The position numbers and the translations under genes were made by a program. A stretch of DNA of 64,000 nucleotides from Planctomycetota bacterium. GTDB lineage: Bacteria; Planctomycetota; UBA1135; UBA2386. The stretch lies in the NCBI GenBank assembly GCA_016716265.1, contig JADJWQ010000006.1, forward strand, positions 2,569,501 through 2,633,500. The letters run 5' to 3'. This document shows, one piece after another, positions 8,371 through 18,200 of this stretch. Position 1 is the stretch's first letter. The number at the start of each line of letters is the position of its first letter. Below the pieces are notes generated by a model. It made no database searches. It saw nothing but the letters and a program-made list of their open reading frames with translations, and was not told the DNA's origin.

Positions 8371-11300
8371 CTAAGGTGATCCGTTATCACTGTGCGCAGG
8401 AACAGGGACCCGAGAAGAGTAGTCACACGCTCGATCGCTGCGGGTCCAAGGCGTGGGGTAGTGGCGCTCGCGGAGCGGGTAGCGGCCAGGGTCGGTGTAG
8501 CGGAGCGCGAGGCGCGTGGGGTTGGCGGGGACGGGGACGAGGAGGGAAGAGAGTGGGGTGCGATCGGGGACGCCGAGGACGGCGGCGTCGCGGGGTGGCA
8601 GGCGGAGGGGGGTCGCGAGGAGCGCCTGGGTCGAGGGGTCGGAGGCGAGGATGGGTTGGGTGGTGTCGAAGCGGAGGGCGCCGCGGGAGTGGGACTGGAC
8701 CTGCTCGTCGATGAGGGCGGCGAGGCGGACGAGGTTGACGGCGTCGGCGCCGGAGGAGGTGGTCGAGGTGGGCACGATGCGGCCGTTCTGGTCGTAGAGG
8801 CGCTCGCGTTCGTACTGCTGGAGGACGGGGAACTGGGCGCGGTAGATGGTCAGCAGCTCGTCGAGGGTGAGGCCGAGGGCTTGGCCGGCGAGCACGTCGA
8901 GTTCGACGAGTGCTTGGCGGCGGGCTAAGTCGGAGCGGAGCGGGACGGAGCGGTCCCAGGTTCGGGGCGGCGCGGCGAGGGACGGGAGGCGGGGGTCGCT
9001 GCAGAACCAGTGATCGTCTTCGGGAAGCTCTGAGCGAAGGCTTTCCCAGAGGCTCGCGTAGAGCGTTGTGGTGCAGTTCAGACGGAGGGCGCGATGAACG
9101 ATGCGACTGGTCCAGTCGCCTTCCCCCGGCATGACAAACGCAGCGAGCTGTCCCGGATAGACATCTCCCTTGCCGCCGGACTTGACGAAGAAGTCGTGCG
9201 GCAAAGAAGCCAAGAACCCCGCGGCCACGGCAAGATCTCGCAGGTCACGGAAAGCGGTGGAGACAACGCCATTGGTGTGAGCGGCCGTCGGCGGCGCTAT
9301 GGCAGGAACGAAAGTGCGCTCACCGGTCGGGCTGACCTGACGTCGATGGATGAGCCGATAGAACGTCGTGGAGAGCGTGGCGTCCCATTCGACTCGCGGA
9401 GATCGGGCGGCGTAGGTGGCGGGGTTGCAGGCGGGGACGTAGTTCGTGCGGGGGAGGAAGTCGTCGGGGATCGCTTCGAGGTCGATGTCGGTGTAGGCGC
9501 GGTTGGTGTTGCAGCCTTCGTTCGGCGTCTTGTTGAACGGTGTGCCGACGTAGAAGTGCGGGCCCTGGAGGATCCACTCGGAGGCGTCGCGCGGGAAGCG
9601 GGTTTCGCGGCGGATGGTGCCGTCCCGCTGCGCGTACGTCTCGTCGAACATCACCGTCGCGAAGTAGCGCTCGCTCAGATCGCCGAGCCTACGGGGTTGC
9701 GTGGCGAAGCGCTCGAGGACGCGCAGGATCTCGACGGAGTGAACCACGGGGAGCCGGGCCTCGTGCGGCAGCGTGCCCGGCTCGTCGTAGAGCTTGGCGA
9801 ACAGGCCGAGTGTGGCGTCGTCCACCAGCACGAGCCGATGGCGGTGCCCTCGAACTTCGAACGAGAAGTCCTCCGACTTGTAACCTGGTGTCTGCCCATG
9901 ACCATCGTGCGCCCAGCACTCATCGATGAAACGCGGATGGAACAGGTTCCCCATGAACCAGAACGAAGGTGTCGTCCTGAGAGGGCGGTAGACCACGACC
10001 GCATACGGACGCGAGTTGCCGATCGGGAAGAGCTTCCTTTCATTGTAGAACTCGTAGCACTGCGACAGTCGGTGGTATATCGCACTACGGAAGGCACCAC
10101 CCGCCGGATCGTCGAACTGGCCGACCGGGTGCAAGTAGCCCGCGACGCCATGCGCGGTGGAGATCGACCACGCCGTCGTCACGAAGCACTTGTAAACGTT
10201 GGTCTGCACCCCCTTCAGCAGCGGGTAGTTCTGCTCCGCGTTCAGGAACGCCTGCGCCCCCTCCATCTCAGCGAACTCACCCAGGTACAACCCCCGCGCC
10301 CCCACTCCCTCCACCAGCGCCGCCCGCCGCTTCGCCACCTCAGACGCGCTCACCTTCCGCAGCGCAAGCCGCGGATCCAGATCCGACAGCACCCCCGACT
10401 CGTTCCACTGCAGCTTGATCCACGGCGGGTTCCCCAACACCAGATCGAACCCACCCCGCTGCGCGAACACCTCCGCGAACCGCAGCTCCCAATGGTGGAA
10501 CCGAACGCGCGATGCCACCTCCTCCACCACCCGCAGCATCGGGTCCGTCGCGACCATCGCGTGGACGTCCGCGACCCCACATTCCTCGACGTAGTCCGCC
10601 CGCCGCGCCCGCAGCGCCTCGCTCAGCTCGCGGAGCTGTGCCATGCGCTGCACCGACGGACGGCCCGGCACCACCAGGGACTCACCGGGCCGCTCGCGGA
10701 GGGCGGGCACACCCCGCTCGGTCGCGACGGCGTCGAGGTGCTCGTCCGCAAACAAGGCTCGCTGGCTCCAGTTCAGCTTCACCTCGCCGACCAGCACCAG
10801 CTCCAGCGTCCGCAGGAACACCCTGCGGTCGGGCAGCAGGTCCGCCTGCTCCACCGGCCAGAACCACAGCGCCGCCCACAGGTCCATGGCCAGCTTCAGC
10901 CGTCGGTAGGCCGAGCTGCTCGCCTCCAGCTCGCGCGCCACGGCCTCCTGATCTTCGACCGACAGGCCGTCCCGCTCGTCGACTGCCCCCGCCGCCGGCC
11001 ACACCGCCACCGCATCCGAGGTCTTCGCGACCGCCAGCGCGCGCTCGCGCACCACTTGCGACCACAGACGATCGACCGCGTCGGACAGCATCACCAGCGT
11101 GGCGGCCTCGTCCTTCGTGAGCGGCACCGTGAAAGCCCTGCGCCAGGCCTCCATCGCCTTGCAGGCGTCGGGAGCGAGCTCCTTGACGACCTTGTCCTTG
11201 CCGAAGCTGCCCATGCCCTCGGCCGGCAGCAGGAAGTGGTAGATCGTCCCCTTCGGCCGCGACGGCACCGTCCAGCCCGGACCGATCTCCGTGGACACCG

Positions 11301-13515
11301 CGTTGCGCTCCCGCTGCAGCGGCACGTCGTCAGGCACCAGCCCCAGCCAGTTCGGCTTCGTCTTCGTGCCCTTCCGCGTCACGTCCGCGACCCGGAACAC
11401 CTGGCGCCGCGCGCCAATGAGACTGTTGCCGCACGCCAGCCGCAGCCCGAACCACGGGCATTTGCCGCCCTCGTGCATCGTGCCCAGCCACAGCGACACC
11501 TTCGCCAGTTCCACCGCGGTCGGGTTGAGGTCGACGCCGTGGCAGTTGTTCGTCGCCAGCCGCGCCTTCACCCGGCGCTTCTCGGCCTGGTAGCGGTCCG
11601 ACGCGATCTGCTCACCCAGTTCCTGCTGCTTCTTCGTCAGGTATGCGTCCGCCAGTTGGTCGACCGCTTCGAGCAGGAATGCGCCGCTGCCCATCGCCGG
11701 CTCGCAGACCGTCAGCCCGAGGATCTCGTCCGCCGTGATCTCACGGTCGCCGCGCTTCTTCCAGCCGACGTCCCGCCCGCGCTCGTCCTGCTCGTGCAGC
11801 AGCTCCTTCAGCGCGTACTTCACGACGCACTTCGTCAGCACCTCGGGTGTGTAGTACGAGGCCGACTTCTCGCGGTTGCGGCCGGCCAGTGCGTAGACGT
11901 AGGTGCCCCTCGCGTGCACGACCTTCTTGCCGGCAGCGTCGCGCACGATCTCCGCGTCGTCGAAGTCGCCGACCCGCGACGCCGGCACGAAGAACACGGG
12001 CACGTCCTCGCGGCTGCCGTCGGCCGCCCGCCCCGACTCAGCCGCCTTCCGCAGCTTCTCGACGTCGGTTTCGCTCGCGACCTCGTACAGCTCCTCCTGC
12101 GCGAAGAACCCCGTGTATGAGAGCAGCGACTCGTATACCGCGCCAAGCTGCGAGATCCCTAGCTGCGCGTAGCTGATCCGCCCGCGCTGCCTGTCCTTGC
12201 GCACGCCCGACAGCGACAGCAGCTGCAGCACCCGCTGGACCACGTGGTTGCGCAGACGGACCTGGCCGAGCACGTGCAGGCGCCCGTCATCGAAGAGCGG
12301 GCTGTGCAACCCCGGGATGCGCATCGTGTCGCGGTCGAAGAACTCCCGCGCCGCGAGACCGGGGACCATGTCGTCCGGCATGGCCACTGGAGGAGGAAAG
12401 CCCCGGTCCACGATCCCGAACAGCGTCTTCAGGCTGTCGTGCAGGAAGTAGCCCTCCTGCGCCTTCTGCGAGTGCAGCGGCACCAGCTCCAGGTCGCGCA
12501 GCCCCTCCAGGCTGTAGCCCGTCCGGTAGACGTCCGAGTCCATCGGCACGACCTGCAGGTCCGCGCCGCGCGCCTCGACGTAGAACAGGAACAGCAGCCG
12601 GTAGACGAACTTCAGGCAGTCCTCGGTCAGCTCCTCGGCGAGGCGCTGCTGCCCCTCCTGGAACAGCGCCTGCTTCTGCACCGTGCGCCGGTACCAGATC
12701 GCCTCGTTGCCGAGCAGCTCGATCGCACGGCGCACGCCGTGCTTCAGGTCGCCCGACACCGCGAATGCGTGCTTGTGCGAGTTCTCGTCGAGCGTGTCGT
12801 GCAGGCACAGCCCGGAGTCGGGCGCCAGCACGTCCTTGTGCAGCAGCCCGCAGGTCGCCTTCAGCGCCGCCGCCTGGCGACGCCGGAACAGCTCCGCGAG
12901 GTCGAAGCGCAGATAGCGCCCCTGCGGCCACTTGCTGCGCTCGATGAGCCAGATCTGGCTGCCGGTCAGCGCAAGCACGAAGCGCGGCGAGCGCTCGACG
13001 CGGAACACACGCTCGTCGAGGAGCTGGCGCCAGGTCTCGACCGGCAGCGCGGCCGCCTCGTGTGCCGCTGGGAGCTGGAGCGGCAATGGAGGCGTCGCGA
13101 GCGGATCGGGGTCCTCGTCGTCGTCGGTCGGCAGAGGGAACGGCGCGTCGACGATCCACAGGAACGGCCGACCGTCGCGCTCGTACGCCGCGAGGACCGG
13201 TAGCACGTGGTCCTTGTCGAGCGGCTCGACGTCGGGGCTGTATTCGTAGCCGAGCGCCGCCACCAGCTCGGCGTGGAAGACCCGGGCGGCCTCGAAGCGG
13301 GCAGCGACGTCGCGCTCGTCGCGGGACTTCGCGAGCGCGTCGAAGAAGCGGTTCGCCAGTCCGTTCAGCCGTCGGTAGGGAGGCGTCCTGCCGTGGTCCT
13401 TTTCCGCCTGGGCCCAGCCCTCGAGGACCTGGCTGAGGTCGCCCTCGAGCACCGCGTCGAGGTAGTGGCCCGAGTAGAACTCGACGTTCTCGATGCCGGT
13501 CAGGTCGAGGGCCAT
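8371..13515 (-). CDS. Large N6-adenine DNA methyltransferase (DrmMI/PglX/Eco57I-like)
   Basis: This is a 1714-aa protein. ATG 13515 shares its A with the stop of the upstream helicase gene (TGATG), fixing the start. A long N-terminal region (about 1-560) precedes the catalytic core: SAM motif I CEPAMGSGAFLLEAV near residue 608, DLNPTAVELAKVSLWLG, and the gamma-class adenine motif IV LGNPPWIKLQW near 1028. The C-terminal roughly 600 residues are probably the target-recognition and helical part. It is longer than typical BREX PglX (about 1200 aa). The partner is the SNF2 helicase just upstream, an arrangement also seen with drmD-drmMI of class 1 DISARM. It probably marks host DNA so the helicase-driven system spares it. 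A built-in nuclease domain cannot be excluded in the N-terminal part. Confidence 0.85.
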   Translation of the reverse strand: MALDLTGIENVEFYSGHYLDAVLEGDLSQVLEGWAQAEKDHGRTPPYRRLNGLANRFFDALAKSRDERDVAARFEAARVFHAELVAALGYEYSPDVEPLDKDHVLPVLAAYERDGRPFLWIVDAPFPLPTDDDEDPDPLATPPLPLQLPAAHEAAALPVETWRQLLDERVFRVERSPRFVLALTGSQIWLIERSKWPQGRYLRFDLAELFRRRQAAALKATCGLLHKDVLAPDSGLCLHDTLDENSHKHAFAVSGDLKHGVRRAIELLGNEAIWYRRTVQKQALFQEGQQRLAEELTEDCLKFVYRLLFLFYVEARGADLQVVPMDSDVYRTGYSLEGLRDLELVPLHSQKAQEGYFLHDSLKTLFGIVDRGFPPPVAMPDDMVPGLAAREFFDRDTMRIPGLHSPLFDDGRLHVLGQVRLRNHVVQRVLQLLSLSGVRKDRQRGRISYAQLGISQLGAVYESLLSYTGFFAQEELYEVASETDVEKLRKAAESGRAADGSREDVPVFFVPASRVGDFDDAEIVRDAAGKKVVHARGTYVYALAGRNREKSASYYTPEVLTKCVVKYALKELLHEQDERGRDVGWKKRGDREITADEILGLTVCEPAMGSGAFLLEAVDQLADAYLTKKQQELGEQIASDRYQAEKRRVKARLATNNCHGVDLNPTAVELAKVSLWLGTMHEGGKCPWFGLRLACGNSLIGARRQVFRVADVTRKGTKTKPNWLGLVPDDVPLQRERNAVSTEIGPGWTVPSRPKGTIYHFLLPAEGMGSFGKDKVVKELAPDACKAMEAWRRAFTVPLTKDEAATLVMLSDAVDRLWSQVVRERALAVAKTSDAVAVWPAAGAVDERDGLSVEDQEAVARELEASSSAYRRLKLAMDLWAALWFWPVEQADLLPDRRVFLRTLELVLVGEVKLNWSQRALFADEHLDAVATERGVPALRERPGESLVVPGRPSVQRMAQLRELSEALRARRADYVEECGVADVHAMVATDPMLRVVEEVASRVRFHHWELRFAEVFAQRGGFDLVLGNPPWIKLQWNESGVLSDLDPRLALRKVSASEVAKRRAALVEGVGARGLYLGEFAEMEGAQAFLNAEQNYPLLKGVQTNVYKCFVTTAWSISTAHGVAGYLHPVGQFDDPAGGAFRSAIYHRLSQCYEFYNERKLFPIGNSRPYAVVVYRPLRTTPSFWFMGNLFHPRFIDECWAHDGHGQTPGYKSEDFSFEVRGHRHRLVLVDDATLGLFAKLYDEPGTLPHEARLPVVHSVEILRVLERFATQPRRLGDLSERYFATVMFDETYAQRDGTIRRETRFPRDASEWILQGPHFYVGTPFNKTPNEGCNTNRAYTDIDLEAIPDDFLPRTNYVPACNPATYAARSPRVEWDATLSTTFYRLIHRRQVSPTGERTFVPAIAPPTAAHTNGVVSTAFRDLRDLAVAAGFLASLPHDFFVKSGGKGDVYPGQLAAFVMPGEGDWTSRIVHRALRLNCTTTLYASLWESLRSELPEDDHWFCSDPRLPSLAAPPRTWDRSVPLRSDLARRQALVELDVLAGQALGLTLDELLTIYRAQFPVLQQYERERLYDQNGRIVPTSTTSSGADAVNLVRLAALIDEQVQSHSRGALRFDTTQPILASDPSTQALLATPLRLPPRDAAVLGVPDRTPLSSLLVPVPANPTRLALRYTDPGRYPLRERHYPTPWTRSDRACDYSSRVPVPAHSDNGSP

Positions 13516-16379
13516 CAGGCGTTCCCTCCGGCGGGGACCAGCACCGCGAGGATCCGGATGTACGGCATCCCGACCGTGCGCATCCCGTCGTTGATCCACG
13601 CCTCACGCTCGAGGTAGAGCTGCTCCGCCACGGCCTTCCGGTCCAGCAACAGGCGCTTCGCCGGCGTCGCCTTGTCGTCGGCGAAGAGCTTCTGCTCGAC
13701 GCTCGCCAGCCGCCCGTCGCGCCACGCCTTCAGCCGGCGCATGCCCTCGCGGAGCGGCCCGCCGATCTCCGCCGCCCGCGCCCGCCGCTGCGCATCGAGG
13801 TGCTCACGCATCGCCGCGACTGCGGGTGCGAGCAGCGTTGGCAGATCGTCCGGCACCGTCGCGCGACCTGGATTCGCCAGCTCCCCCGCGAGCCCCGTCC
13901 GCGCGACCAGCTCCGCGAGCGGCTCCGGCGCACCGGCCTCGCCACCGCGGAACGGAATGCCCACCGTGTCGACCAGCACCGGCTGGCCGCGGTGGTTCGA
14001 GAGCAGGCCCTGGACCACGACCACCCGCTCGCCCCCGGCCAGCCCGCGCGGCAGCCGGACCACCGGCGCCTCGTGACGGCCGAACGCCGCCAGCACGCGG
14101 TCGTCGAGCCAGCGCGCGATCGGATTCAGCTCCCAGAACAGCTGCCACTGCGGCCACGCGCCCTGGCGCTCCCGAGCCTCGTCGAGTGCCGCCATCACCA
14201 GACCGCGGTCGACGGTCAGGTCGAAGCCGCGGTCGCTGTCCCGCCACAGCTCGGGCGGCAGCAGCTCGAGGCGCCGGCCGAGGTCTTCCGGTGGATGCAG
14301 CGTGAAGCCCTGCTTGTGCGCGTGCTCGACGACGTGCTTCCCCTCGTCCTCGCCGAGCACCGCCTGGAATGCGTCGCGCGCATACGCGAGGTCGTCCGCG
14401 TACAGCCGGAGGCGGCTGCGCGTCTCGGCCGGCGGCTCGGCCGCGTCGCCGTCGCCCTGGAAGATCGCGAACAGGTCGGTCGGCGCCACGTCGTCCGGGA
14501 TCACCTCCTCCGGCGCGTCGTGCTCCTCGATCCCCTCGGCGATCCGCTCCTCCTCGCGCTCGGCGTCGTGCAGACCCATCAGCCACGCGACGTCGCCGAT
14601 GTTCCGGTGGGCCTGGTCCTCCTTCTCGATCAGCCGCTCGAGGACGCGGAGGTCCCCCTTCAGCCCCGGCTCGCCCGGGATCGTCAGCAGGTAGCTCAAC
14701 TCGGGCCGGTGCGCCTGGCCGAAGCGGTCGATCCGACCGTTGCGCTGCTCGAGCGTGATCAGGGACCACGGCAGGTCGAAGTGGACCAGCCGGTGGCAGA
14801 ACCAGTGCAGGTTCAGGCCCTCGGACGCGGCGTCGGACGCGAGCAGGATCCGGATCGGCGCGTCCTTGGTGCCGAACGACTGGACCAGCTCGCGCTGGGC
14901 CTGGTCGTCGAGCTGACCGTGGAAGATCGCGACCGCGTCGGCGTCGAGGCCGAGGTCGCGGAGCAGGTGCTCGCGCAGGAAGCGCAGCGTCGCGATCCGC
15001 TCGGAGAAGACGACGACCCGGTCGTCCGGGCCTAGCGCGCGCAGGCGCGCCAGCAGGCGCTGGTATTTGCGGAACGACCCCGTCGGCACGGCGCGCAGCG
15101 CCGCGGCGAGGCGCTCGAGCACCGCCCGGTCGTGCCGCGCGTCATCGGTGTCCTCCTGCAGCGCCTGGTGCGCGAGGCGGTGCTCGACCGTCTCCAGGCA
15201 CGCGACCGGCGACGACAGGAAGGCCTTCAGCAAGAGCGTCTGGAACAGGATGCCCCGGCCGCGCTGCTTGCCGGACCTGGTGCGGCCGATGGTCCTGAAG
15301 CTCGCGGTCCTCAGCAGGTCGAAGACCGCGTCCTCCTCGCTCGACGCCGGCTCACGCACGAGCTCGAGCGCCCGGTCTCGAAAGGCCTCGCCCACCTCGT
15401 GCGCGACGTCCTTCTTGAAGCGGCGGATGAACAGCGGCCGGACCTCATCGGCGTCGTACCGGTCCTCGTCGGCGATCGCGGTCGGCTCGAGCAGGTTCAT
15501 CAGACCGGCGAAGCTGCGGGCGGTTCCGTCGTGCGGCGTCGCCGAGGTCAGGATCAGCGCGTCGCTCGTCATCGACAGCAGGCGCGCGAGGCGCGCGCGC
15601 TGCGAGAGCTGCGAGCTGCGCTCGTCGGCGCGCGGCGCCACGTTCTGGCATTCGTCGACGACGATCACGTCCCAGCGCGCATCGGCGAGGTACTTGCTGT
15701 ACTTCGCGTCGTTCTTCAGCGTGTCGATCGACACGATCACCTTGTCGAAAACCTGGAATGGGTTCTGGTTCGACGGGATCTTCGACTGCAGGCGCTGGAT
15801 GCCGACCGAGTCGAGGCGGACCAGCGGGATCGTGAACCGGGCCCACAGCTCGAGCTGGAACTGCGGGAGGATCGACTTCAGCGCGACGACGAGGATCCGG
15901 TCGCCCCGGCCACGCTGGATCAGCTCGGACAGCAGGACGCCGACCTCGATGGTCTTGCCGAGGCCAACGCCGTCGGCCATCAGGATCCGCGGGCGGAGCT
16001 GGCGCAGGGCCTTCTGCGCCGGCTGGAGCTGGTAGGGAGCCGAGCGCAGCGCCGCGCGGTGGCCGACGTGGATCGCCGTGTCGGTCGGCGGCTGCCGGCG
16101 CAGCAGACAGTCGAGGTAGAGCCGGGTGTCGCGGTATCGCGGGGAACGGTCGGCGACCAGGACGGTCTCCTCCGGACGCAGCACGATCGGCGGGTCGAGG
16201 TCCGACAGGAACGAGGCGTCGCGACCGCGGACCAGCTCCGAGGTGCCCGTGACGTCGAGCCGCCAGCCACCGACCGAGGCCCGGCGGGCCTGGCGGACGA
16301 TCCACTCCTCGTCGCGGATCACGACGCGCGCGCCGGGTGCCAGCGCGAGGTCGACGGAGCGGGCCGCCGGCCGGCTCAT
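13515..16379 (-). CDS. SNF2-family helicase, DISARM DrmD-like
   Basis: This is a 954-aa protein starting at ATG 16379, which overlaps the stop of the 126-aa gene (ATGA). Motifs: Walker A-type MADGVGLGKTIEVGVLL near residue 140, VIVVDECQNVAPR near 240 (DECQ instead of DEAH), LILTSATPHDG, then LLASDAASEGLNLHWFCHRL and LITLEQRNGRIDRFGQ near 548. Between the first two motifs, FTIPLVRLDSVGIQRLQSK matches my memory of DrmD-type helicases. The C-terminal 300 residues are a helical extension. With the adjoining methyltransferase it forms the core of a DISARM-like or BREX-helicase-like module, presumably translocating on incoming DNA. The rest of DISARM (DrmA, DrmB with DUF1998) is not in this window. 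Confidence 0.8.
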   Translation of the reverse strand: MSRPAARSVDLALAPGARVVIRDEEWIVRQARRASVGGWRLDVTGTSELVRGRDASFLSDLDPPIVLRPEETVLVADRSPRYRDTRLYLDCLLRRQPPTDTAIHVGHRAALRSAPYQLQPAQKALRQLRPRILMADGVGLGKTIEVGVLLSELIQRGRGDRILVVALKSILPQFQLELWARFTIPLVRLDSVGIQRLQSKIPSNQNPFQVFDKVIVSIDTLKNDAKYSKYLADARWDVIVVDECQNVAPRADERSSQLSQRARLARLLSMTSDALILTSATPHDGTARSFAGLMNLLEPTAIADEDRYDADEVRPLFIRRFKKDVAHEVGEAFRDRALELVREPASSEEDAVFDLLRTASFRTIGRTRSGKQRGRGILFQTLLLKAFLSSPVACLETVEHRLAHQALQEDTDDARHDRAVLERLAAALRAVPTGSFRKYQRLLARLRALGPDDRVVVFSERIATLRFLREHLLRDLGLDADAVAIFHGQLDDQAQRELVQSFGTKDAPIRILLASDAASEGLNLHWFCHRLVHFDLPWSLITLEQRNGRIDRFGQAHRPELSYLLTIPGEPGLKGDLRVLERLIEKEDQAHRNIGDVAWLMGLHDAEREEERIAEGIEEHDAPEEVIPDDVAPTDLFAIFQGDGDAAEPPAETRSRLRLYADDLAYARDAFQAVLGEDEGKHVVEHAHKQGFTLHPPEDLGRRLELLPPELWRDSDRGFDLTVDRGLVMAALDEARERQGAWPQWQLFWELNPIARWLDDRVLAAFGRHEAPVVRLPRGLAGGERVVVVQGLLSNHRGQPVLVDTVGIPFRGGEAGAPEPLAELVARTGLAGELANPGRATVPDDLPTLLAPAVAAMREHLDAQRRARAAEIGGPLREGMRRLKAWRDGRLASVEQKLFADDKATPAKRLLLDRKAVAEQLYLEREAWINDGMRTVGMPYIRILAVLVPAGGNA

Positions 16380-16756
16380 CCGAGGTGATCCCCCAGACAG
16401 AGGTCCGGCCGGCCGAGGGCCCTGGCAATGGCGTCGAACACCCGGGCGTCGTCGTCGAAGCCGAGGATCGACTCGCGGTCGGACTCGGCGTCGTCGTCGA
16501 GGATCAGGTAGCGGACCGCGACCTGGACCAGACGCAGGCGCTCGGGCGCGTGGTTGGTGTGGTCCTCGAGGAGCGTCTGGCAGCCCGCCGCGATGCGCCG
16601 CGCGAGCTCGTGGTCGGCGAACGGGTGGGCGCGGTCGGGCCGGTCGAGGCCGTGCTCGAAGTCCCGGAGCTCCTGGCGGAGTTCGACGGGCGAGCACAGC
16701 GACGCAGCTTCGATGCGCGCGACGACCGCGCGGATCTCCGGGGGGAGGGACTGCAT
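16376..16756 (-). CDS. Small YkvA/DUF1232-like protein of the helicase-methyltransferase operon
   Basis: This is a 126-aa acidic protein. ATG 16756 has a GAGG element 7 nt upstream. The C-terminal half (VAVRYLILDDDAESD, then LGFDDDARVFDAIARALGR) resembles the D-x-x-D region of YkvA/DUF1232 proteins; the N-terminal half is helical. Its stop overlaps the DrmD-like start (ATGA), so the three proteins are probably made in balance. I recall similar short proteins next to DrmD-type helicases, but no biochemical role can be assigned. An accessory or regulatory subunit is the most likely reading. Confidence 0.55.
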   Translation of the reverse strand: MQSLPPEIRAVVARIEAASLCSPVELRQELRDFEHGLDRPDRAHPFADHELARRIAAGCQTLLEDHTNHAPERLRLVQVAVRYLILDDDAESDRESILGFDDDARVFDAIARALGRPDLCLGDHLG

Positions 16757-16859
16757 GCGAGCCTCGAGGAAACAGGCCCCGGGTCGACGCGACTCTCACC
16801 GGCGCCGTCCGGAGAATGTGCACATCGGTCGCGGACTTTCAACGCGTCGACCGACGATC

Positions 16860-17771
16860 TCAGGCCGTCGCGATCCGGTGCAGTGCCTCGGCCGAGGGCC
16901 ACAGCGCACGGTCGCGCGGCAGCACGATGTGCCGACCGTGGAACTCCAGCAGGGTGCGGGCCGCGAAGTCGTCGCCACGCGGCACCGCGGTGGGAGCGAC
17001 GTCGACGGTGTAATCCGGGCGCACCCGCAGCAACCCGCGGTCGAACGCGCGGTGGTGCAGGACGCAGAGGCCGAGCCCGTTCTGCACCGATGCATCGCCA
17101 CCGTCCCGGTCGGGCACGATGTGCGCCGCGTCCAGGAGCGGGCGGACCCGGAGCTCGCACACGGTGCAGCGGTGCCGGTAGGCCTGCAGCACGAGGCGGC
17201 GGAAGTGGGCCTGGTAGAGCCGCGCCCGCAGCTCGACCATCCGGTAGGCGGGCTCGACGCGGTCGCGCGCGGGACGCTCGGCGATCGCATCGCCCTGGGC
17301 CAAGGTCAGCGACCGGGCGGCGCGGAACGAGATCTCGAAGGTACGCCGCGCGTCGTCCCAGCCGGTCACGAACACCGGCGCGAGGATCGCATACTCGCTG
17401 CCCTGCGCGCGCGGTGCCACCTGGATCAGGTAGATCAGCGGGCGACCGAGTTCGCACAGGCGCTTGAGGCCGTCGTTGTCATACTCCCGGGCCGGCGGCG
17501 CGAAGTCGTAGCGGAGCCCGGCTCCCGCCTCGAGAGGCTCGTCGTCGTAGCTCGACGCGAGCTGGGTGCGAACGGTGATCGGGCCGTCGGTGAGCTGCCT
17601 GGGCTTGAAGATCCCCATGCCCGGCCCGACGAAGCGCACGCGGTGGCCCCCGAAGTCGAAACCGCGCTCGATCTCCCTCGCCGGGACACGGTCGTCCCAT
17701 TGCCGGCGGAGCTCCTCCGCGCGGGCCAGTGCCGCGAGGCGAATCTGCTCGTTGCGGTCGAGTCCGATCAC
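16860..17771 (-). CDS. HNH restriction endonuclease-like protein
   Basis: This is a 303-aa protein beginning at GTG 17771. The C-terminal third is a clear HNH domain with structural zinc: CTVCELRVRPLLDAAHIVPD near residue 190, then NGLGLCVLHHRAFDRGL, the C-x2-C...AHI...N...H pattern of COG3440 predicted restriction endonucleases. The N-terminal 180 residues (FVGPGMGIFKPRQ, then ITVRTQLASSYDD) resemble the substrate-recognition part of the same family. It lies 103 nt upstream of the YkvA-like gene on the same strand, so it may be the nuclease arm of the helicase-methyltransferase module or a separate cassette. Specificity is unknown. Confidence 0.8.
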   Translation of the reverse strand: MIGLDRNEQIRLAALARAEELRRQWDDRVPAREIERGFDFGGHRVRFVGPGMGIFKPRQLTDGPITVRTQLASSYDDEPLEAGAGLRYDFAPPAREYDNDGLKRLCELGRPLIYLIQVAPRAQGSEYAILAPVFVTGWDDARRTFEISFRAARSLTLAQGDAIAERPARDRVEPAYRMVELRARLYQAHFRRLVLQAYRHRCTVCELRVRPLLDAAHIVPDRDGGDASVQNGLGLCVLHHRAFDRGLLRVRPDYTVDVAPTAVPRGDDFAARTLLEFHGRHIVLPRDRALWPSAEALHRIATA

Positions 17772-17801
17772 GTGGTCGCCACCGTGGAGTCAGCGGTGAA
17801 A

Positions 17802-18131
17802 CGCGTCCCGTCGCGGGCGCCGCGCGCCACGATCAGGATCGCGGGCGTCCTCCGCATAACACGGTAGTCGAACGGCTTCGCGCGAGCCAATGCGCGGAAG
17901 GCTGTGGTGTGACGAAGTCCGCATGGCCGGTCGTCTCGAAGTCAGCGAGCTCCACGGTCGCTGTGCTGTCCCCCGCGGAGCTCGCTGGCAGACGGATCCC
18001 GGCGAGCAGCCGGCGGGGCTTCGACCTCGCGTCGACGTCGAACGCTCCGTCGGCGGCGCACACTTCGGGCATACCAAGTCGGCCGACGTGCCGGGCCGCA
18101 CGGTAACAACGCGCTCGCCTCGATCCACCAC
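17802..18131 (-). pseudogene. Decayed small gene between the Hsp70-like and HNH genes
   Basis: On the minus strand from about 18131 one frame reads VVDRGERVVTVRPGTSADLVCPKC, which looks like a genuine protein start with a C-x2-C pair. That frame then turns to low-quality sequence, while the neighbouring frame (from about 18070, stop at 17833) reads VCAADGAFDVDARSKPRR and ATVELADFETTGHADFV. Joined across a -1 shift near 18065 the two make one plausible protein of about 95-100 residues. The best reading is a small gene broken by a frameshift, or a sequence error. No family is recognised. Confidence 0.3.
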
Positions 18132-18200
18132 GTCTGCGTCGCGATCCCGGCTGCGCTCGAACCTCGGCCGGGAATCGGTGACACGATCGTGCCCCGCGAC

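Noticed and set aside
9094..12120. 1008-residue open frame on the plus strand opposite the methyltransferase gene
   Set aside because: Composition is Arg/His/Val/Gln-rich without motifs, as expected for the antisense of a high-GC gene; the minus strand has clear methyltransferase motifs.
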